NCBI GenBank assembly: GCA_003024175.1
Contig: MDYQ01000307.1
Coordinates: forward strand, 1-26,344
DNA: 26,344 nt
DNA from: Planoprotostelium fungivorum
Taxonomy: Eukaryota; Evosea; Variosea; Cavosteliida; Cavosteliaceae
Direction: 5' to 3'
Positions 21,179 to 26,344 of the stretch are shown here, in pieces. Each line of letters opens with the position of its first letter. Position 1 is the first letter of the stretch. The position numbers were made by a program, and so were the translations under genes. The notes under the pieces are model-generated. The model saw only the letters and a list, made by a program, of their open reading frames with translations. It ran no database searches and had not been told where the DNA came from.

Positions 21179-22580
21179 CTATTCCATGGCAAGGGTGACG
21201 ATCTTCTCAGCACAGCCCCATGATGTCTGATATCCCGCCCCCCCATGACCATAGTTATAGCCCACTCTGATCTTCCTTCCTCCTTCCTCATAATCTTGAC
21301 ACTCCACTCTCATACCTGGCATGGTCAATCATCGATCACTCACCCACTCACCTCCTTTCCTCGATGGCCTGTGACCCACCCCCACCTACAACATCACCAC
21401 CTGGAACTCCAAGGAGGCTCACCTCGATGACATCCAACGACTGTAAGGGTGTATCTCCCCGCTTCCGAGCCAGCCTCGGCTCCTGTTTCAAACAATCTCT
21501 GGCAATCTTCTCACTCATGTGTGGATTGGGAAGGTGAGACCAATTGTGAGCCTCCATGCATCCACCCAGTATGCACGTTCCATCCGATCTGGGTATGGCA
21601 TAACTGATCTCTGACGCTGATCGAACGTGGGTGAAGGTGTATCTAACATCTAGACGCGTGAATCTTGTGGCACTTTCTGTGAAACAGACATCTGTGATTC
21701 ATACCTGGGGCTCTGACCAGGAGTGTCTGTCCTAATGTGGGATAGACTAATTCATCGCAAACTCCGGGCAATCTTAACGCACCAATACCTCGATGTCTTC
21801 AGAGCGATGGTGGATGGAGTGGCTCACCTAAGCAGACGAATAGATAGTCGGGGGCAGGCACATTCCCCTCCTCCAAAGACAGAGGACGGAAGGTGGATTG
21901 GAGGTCTTCGATCTGATGCTTGATGATTCTTCCTCCCATCTTCTCGATTCTGCCTCTCAGGTACCTGTACGTGTGAGTGCGTTGCGATTGGTAGTTAAGC
22001 TCACTTGAGATAGGTTGGAGTGTTTAATGTGATGGTATTATATCGCTCACCAAAGACGGCTCCCTCAGGCAGCTCATCTGAAGGTACGACTTTGTAATCT
22101 GAAGGTCAATGAGAGATTCTGCAACGCTTAGCCTGCCGCGAATCGATTCACCTGGAACAAACGATTCAAACCAACGAGTGGGCACGGAAGGTTTGGTGTC
22201 GTAATAGTCTACACCGGGCACGATCATGATGCCTGCTTCCTCGGCAATCTGCTGATCTTGTGCAAGTTTCAACAGACATAGAAACGTTTCTCTTTCAAAA
22301 TCTAAGCAGGGGTCAAATGGACAATTTGAGAATGGACATACTCTGAAATCGTACATCATCTTCTTCTGCCACACTTCTCCAATGTGCGCCAGCCCAAGGA
22401 CTAGTGTATCTGATGTCCTTATCACCTGGAACGTGTTCGGCCAATATAGTTAGCTGATTAGAATCAGATGCGATCATTTTTGAAATCAACCTTGATTTTG
22501 GGGTATTTGGACAAAATTACGATACTAGTCGTGAGTCCTACAACTCCAGCTCCTAAAACAGTCACGTATTTACCGTCCAT
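21179..22580 (-). CDS. D-amino-acid / D-aspartate oxidase (FAD-dependent)
   Basis: Flavoenzyme that oxidatively deaminates D-amino acids to 2-oxo acids, ammonia and hydrogen peroxide, usually in peroxisomes. Exons 22580-22491, 22453-22342, 22301-22152, 22098-22005, 21964-21828, 21788-21705, 21649-21423, 21385-21352 and 21315-21179 join in phase to 354 residues, the normal family length. Motifs in order: VTVLGAGVVGLTT (FAD-binding Rossmann loop), YTSPWAGAHW (the family's S-x-x-A-G-x-x-W block), then CLGIGAL, GQTLLVRAPG, IPRSDGTCILGG, VGHRPSRKGG and the signature NYGHGGAGYQTSWGCA. The C-terminus is TLAME with no obvious SKL-type peroxisomal signal. D-Asp versus neutral substrate cannot be decided by eye; the GYQTSWG variant resembles fungal and protist D-amino-acid oxidases. 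Confidence 0.9.
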
Positions 22581-22886
22581 GATCTTCGATGTTGATGCGT
22601 GTACGATTTTTCCTTATCTTCAAGTTGAATTGACATCAGCGGCCCATCCCTTGAAAAAAGATGCACTACCACGCCATATCGTTTTTTATTCTCACGCAAG
22701 GTTCCAGAGATCTCTCTCCCTCTTGATGATGGATTTTGCCTGGGCTCATCAACATAAATTGCTCTCTCATTCTTACCTCTGCTTCCGGTAGGAGAGCTAA
22801 TTGAGCTTCTCTTCTGAGTGGATGAGATGACAATCCAGTCATGTAGGCGGGCCACCTGGCGTGGTCAGCGCTTACATGATACCTTT
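22581..22886. other. Intergenic region upstream of the oxidase gene
   Basis: 306 bp between the bL27m stop and the oxidase start, both on the minus strand. It should hold the bL27m 3' end and the oxidase promoter. Open minus-strand frames here have no motif. Confidence 0.4.
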
Positions 22887-23480
22887 TCACCTCTTGTTTC
22901 TTCCTGCAATTCCTCTTCTGGCTCGTGTGTAGCAAGCATTTTTGAATATCTCAGCGGCTCTCTGAGGATGTGATACATGCAGGTAAACCTGAGCTAAATG
23001 AGTGAGGTCAGAGGAGATAGATTATCGTAAACCTTATCATTGATCCTGTCTCTGGAAAAGCGAACGACTCCGTGATTGGAGGCATGGAGTGTGAACGATT
23101 TGCCTCGAAAGACGTTTTCACCTAGCGTCCATTCACTCCATGCAAGAGAGATTTAACCACTCACCAGCCAGCCACCTGCTTCCCTTTTGAGTGGCTAAGA
23201 TGTCATTGTATTTGACTTGCTCTCCGCTTCCCTTTCTTAGTCCATAATAGTGTGCGTTAGAATCTCTTCCGTTCTTTGATGTACCTCCTGCTTTCTTTGT
23301 AGCCCATCTACGTTGTTCTTTGGAAACCTCATCGATAGCATCTAACGGGGTTGGATTTGAACAGAAAAGTATAAAATCACCTCTAAACAAACAAGTTTTT
23401 GTCCCAAATGTGTTCAACGGTTTGAATGATGACACTGCCTTAATGGGCTGCAGATGCGAGAAAGAGGACAACATCTCCAA
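22887..23480 (-). CDS. MRPL27: Mitochondrial large-subunit ribosomal protein bL27m
   Basis: Protein of the mitochondrial large ribosomal subunit near the peptidyl-transferase centre. Exons 23480-23381, 23341-23165, 23121-23033 and 22988-22887 give 155 residues. Residues 1-33 form a Ser/Lys/Phe-rich presequence. The bL27 signature WATKKAGGTSKNGRDS is followed by YYGLRKGSGEQV, ILATQKGSRWLAGENVFRG and the TLHASNHGVVRF strand. The C-terminal extension ends in an Arg-rich tail (RARRGIAGRNKR). The first intron (23380-23342) is 39 nt with no stop and could be retained without shifting the frame; I removed it because it has a normal donor, a T-rich body and an acceptor. Confidence 0.92.
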
Positions 23481-23606
23481 TGTGATGTGATCTTCGACCT
23501 TCGAGTGTTGTAGTTCGAAAAATCATCTAATAATATAATTTATACTATTTTCGATACCAAAAATAGTTTCGGTTCGTGAACCATCATCACAAGCCAGAGA
23601 GCACAA
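23481..23606. promoter_or_regulatory. Compact bidirectional promoter between bL27m and CFAP53
   Basis: Only 126 bp separates the start codons of two divergent genes, one mitochondrial and one ciliary. The stretch is AT-rich near 23525-23570. No specific factor site is assigned. Confidence 0.5.
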
Positions 23607-25353
23607 ATGGTAAGTGTCTGAATCAGATGATACATAATAAGCTGAGTTATCTGCAGAAACGTCAGACGTCAGGTTTGCTGCGAGAGTATACGCAGAGGAG
23701 ACAGGCAGATGATGCGCGAGGAGATCAGTCAGCATTGAACAGTAATTTCGATCAACTCAGACAAAAAGCTGAATGGGAAGCAACATCACACATGAAGATG
23801 AAACAGGCCCAGGTGCGTGACAAATTCCACACTCTTGTAGCAGAGGAGAGCTACGCTCTCGAACGTCGTCGTAAAAAGTAAGTTTACCATTATGCGAATC
23901 TTACTTGGAAAGATTGGCGGACCTTCTGACTTACGAGGCCGAACAATATCAAAAGGAACTGGATGAATCTCAAGAGACAAGCGAGATGCGTCAGGAACGT
24001 ATGTTGGCAAGGGCCCGTGAATTGAAAGCAAAACGTGAAGAGGAGAGAAAGAAATTTGCACAGGAACAATTGGATCGGAGATGGCGGTAAGGAACGACAG
24101 AGCATATCACCCTGATTCATTGACAGCGATGAATCGGATGAATTGAGGCATCTAGCATCGCAGGATTTGGCAGAGAGAGTGAGGATAGAGCGATTGGGGC
24201 AGCTAAAGCAGCGAGAAGAGAAACTACAGAGAGAGCAAGAAGGTTTGATGCTGCTGTGTATCGTTTTCTGATTGAATGGTAGAACAACGATATTATGACG
24301 ACTTATGGGAGAAAGATCGACAAGTCAAGATGAATAGAGAGAAGCAAGAGACGGAGCGCCGCAAGAAATCAGCAGAATCAACATTGTCCATACTATCTCA
24401 TCAAATACAAGAAAGAAGAGACCTCACAGAGTCCCAGATGCAAGAGCTTCAAGATGAAGGACTTCGAGTGGTAAAAGTCTTACCGCTTCACTTCAACTTA
24501 TAATGAACAGAGGGAGACAACGGATCGTTATATAATGGAACAGCGAACCAAAGAACTTGATGATAGACAAAGGAAATATGCAGCCAAAGTGGAGATGGAT
24601 CGCATGAGCAGTCAGAAGAAGGCCGAAAAAGAGATGGAGTCGGCTCTTCAGATCGAGATGGACCGCGAGTTTGTAAGGCAGATGACACTGAAGGAGCGGC
24701 ACGCGAAAGAAGCCGACCAGAAGGCTAGAGAGCAGCGAACACACGATGGTATCAAGTGTGTACTGTGGAGGAGTCTGTAACTGAGCGGTTGAAAGATATC
24801 GACAATACCTAGAAGAAGAGCAACGAAAGAAGAATGTGGACGATACCGAGTTGAACATGACGCTGCAAAGGTCAGCAAATGAAATATGGCAGAAGCGGGA
24901 GGAGGTCAGGAGGAAGGAGGAGGATTTTCGAAATCGACTGACGACGGAAGTGAGCTCGCGTCGTTTTCTATGCAAGCTGATACTGGATAGGTGGCGAACG
25001 AGAGGAATAGACAAATGTCAGCGAAGAGGGATCACAAAATAGTCGAGAAGCAGGAGGCACTCGCTGAGAGGGAGAGAATTGAGGCTGATCGGCAGAGATG
25101 GGAGAGAGAGGAAAGAGAAAAGCAAGAGAAGAAGAGACAAGAGAGGTTGGCTGTGCAGCAGGCGCAATTAGAACAGATGGAGGGAAGGAAACAAACGAAA
25201 TATCAAGAACAGTACAGCGAACAGAATAGAGCAGACCAAGAGCGAGATCTGAAGGCACAACGCGAGCAACGCATACAACAAGAGATCGAGAAGGGTGCGC
25301 ACTACAAGAATTATAATCGAAAGAAGTTGAATATGAATGAAAGAGTCTTGTAG
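23607..25353 (+). CDS. CFAP53: Cilia- and flagella-associated protein 53 (CFAP53/CCDC11-like)
   Basis: Coiled-coil protein of the trichohyalin/plectin-homology group; CFAP53 is a microtubule inner protein of motile-cilium doublets. Exons 23607-23609, 23657-23877, 23913-24086, 24127-24242, 24283-24470, 24511-24748, 24813-24949 and 24991-25353 join in phase to 479 residues, near the usual 500 or so. After an N-terminal KRQTSGLLREYTQRR segment comes LADLLTYEAEQYQKEL with QETSEMRQERM, then EQLDRRWRDESDELR and YYDDLWEKDRQVK. These are the order and spacing remembered for CFAP53. The rest is a nearly continuous Glu/Lys/Arg/Gln coiled coil. In this model the first coding exon is only the ATG, directly followed by GTAAGT; an untranslated leader must precede it. 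The gene converges on the F-box-like gene with 51 bp between stops. Confidence 0.8.
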
Positions 25354-25404
25354 ATGGTCAATTATGTGTCATATAATATATAGTTTACATCGTCTGAATC
25401 TCCA

Positions 25405-26344
25405 TTAATCCACATGATCAAAGAGGTCGATGTCTGTTCACATCAGTGATCTCACGAGCAAACACTCACCATTGTCCATCGCATCCCCTTCGTCATCAGA
25501 ATCGTCTTGAAGGGCACCATGTTGTACGAGCAGGTGGAGCAGCTGTGCCGGGAGGTTCTGGAAGAAGGGAATCTGTACTCCAATATTGTACGCTGTGGCC
25601 TCTTCATGCATCACCGATGTGGTCACTCTTAGATTTTCATCCTCCAGTTCTGGACGCTCTCCTTTAGGTGGCATATCAAATCCAGTCAGTAGCACCCAAC
25701 AGCTCTCCATAATAAATCCCCTACTCATGTGAACCTTCATCTCCACATCATCTCCCACCAATTCTTTGTCCTGGAGAACACGTATGGTGGATAGTTGTTG
25801 ATCTACAACGATCAGCCATACCATGATGCATCACGTTTCTCACTTGGAGAAAGCTACCACGAGGGCCGGTCCTCCCCGCAGCCCCCTCGACCCATCTCCA
25901 CTTCCTCTCCACCTCCGTCAGGTACTCTGGCAGTGGCTTATCTGACGAGGGTGGAATGATCTGCACGATTCCTGAGGGAAGATACCTCGCACCTTCAGTC
26001 TCATCTCTCTGTCGTCTCTCACTTTTGTCTCATTGTGAGTTCATTATTCCACCAAGGATCACGTCTCGTCCAATCGCGACCCGCTGCCATCTTGAACCGA
26101 AAGTTCCACTCAATGGTGAACAATTCCTTCAAAATGATCAGAAGGCCCTTCAAGACCCTCACCTCTTCAGTACAGTACTGCCTCTCTGAGTCTGAGAGTG
26201 ATTCGACGTAAGCTCGTTTGGCTTGTTCCCCTCTCATGATTTTGAACTTGCTGGGTACATAGTCCTGATGAGCGTCAGTGTCAGTGTTCGACCGGTCAGC
26301 ACCTTATCGATCCATAAGCGTTCACAGGCCTCATACCAAACGGA
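25405..26344 (-). CDS. Conserved F-box-like protein with W-rich domain, 5' end outside window
   Basis: The partial gene runs off the right edge. Exons: 26344 (cut)-26303, 26264-26163, 26108-26023, 25985-25844, 25802-25759, 25720-25470 and 25433-25405, all in phase. The visible N-terminal part ACERLWIDKDYVPSKFK resembles the end of an F-box (C-x-x-LW-x-K-x-YVP). It is followed by a domain with WNFRFKMAAGRDWT, RRDPWWNNE, LPSGIVQIIPP, WRWVEG, YPPYVFSRTKNWGFIMESCW and an acidic tail (DDSDDEGDAMDN). I recall similar W-FRFK / DPWW / NWGF-ME-CW proteins, often with an F-box, in algae, diatoms and amoebae, without an assigned function. If the F-box is real, it would be a substrate receptor for an SCF ubiquitin ligase. 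Confidence 0.7.

Noticed and set aside
1-26344. CRISPR array, bacterial operon or prophage
   Set aside because: Dense spliceosomal introns and eukaryote-only families show nuclear DNA; the only tandem repeat is coding.

Overview
This window is nuclear DNA of a unicellular eukaryote, and nearly every gene is split by many very short introns. Most introns are 28-60 nt with GTGAG-like donors and AG acceptors; splice phases and protein-family motifs let me rebuild most gene models by hand. The mix of a beta-helix receptor kinase, retropepsin-like protein, BPI/LBP protein, a conserved ciliary protein and a meiotic axis-like protein would fit a free-living amoeboflagellate, possibly a protosteloid amoebozoan. 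That assignment is inference; no rRNA or tRNA is present to test it.

Layout, left to right. 17-2638 (+): mitochondrial tRNA-modifying enzyme MTO1/GidA, 14 exons including a 10-nt micro-exon. 2844-3263 (-): small membrane protein, 5' end unresolved. 3743-4716 (+): retropepsin-like aspartic protease domain protein. 4934-5530 (+): decayed PiggyBac-like transposase. 5788-11340 (-): 19-exon receptor kinase (beta-helix-type ectodomain, one membrane span, tyrosine-kinase-like domain). 11701-13172 (+): secreted CE1/LpqC-type esterase, probably GPI anchored. 13294-15146 (+): 500-residue protein resembling the N-terminal ARM-like plus SLD module of SYCP2. 15618-17583 (-): secreted BPI/LBP-family lipid-binding protein. 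17774-about 18050 (+): unidentified small protein. 18122-19114 (-): membrane protein with a C-terminal heptad tandem repeat that has suffered a 1-nt deletion. 20095-20301 (+) and 20703-21014 (-): two small two-exon genes. 21179-22580 (-): D-amino-acid/D-aspartate oxidase. 22887-23480 (-): mitochondrial ribosomal protein bL27m. 23607-25353 (+): ciliary protein CFAP53. 25405 to beyond 26344 (-): conserved F-box-like protein, cut by the window end.

The genes do not form one pathway. MTO1 and bL27m serve mitochondrial translation. The receptor kinase, esterase and BPI-like protein point to sensing, digestion and defence at the cell surface in a phagotroph. CFAP53 implies a motile cilium at some stage. 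The SYCP2-like protein suggests meiosis with a structured chromosome axis. Gene packing is tight: divergent pairs share 126-360 bp and one convergent pair is 51 bp apart. Two genes have AATAAA touching or almost touching the stop codon.
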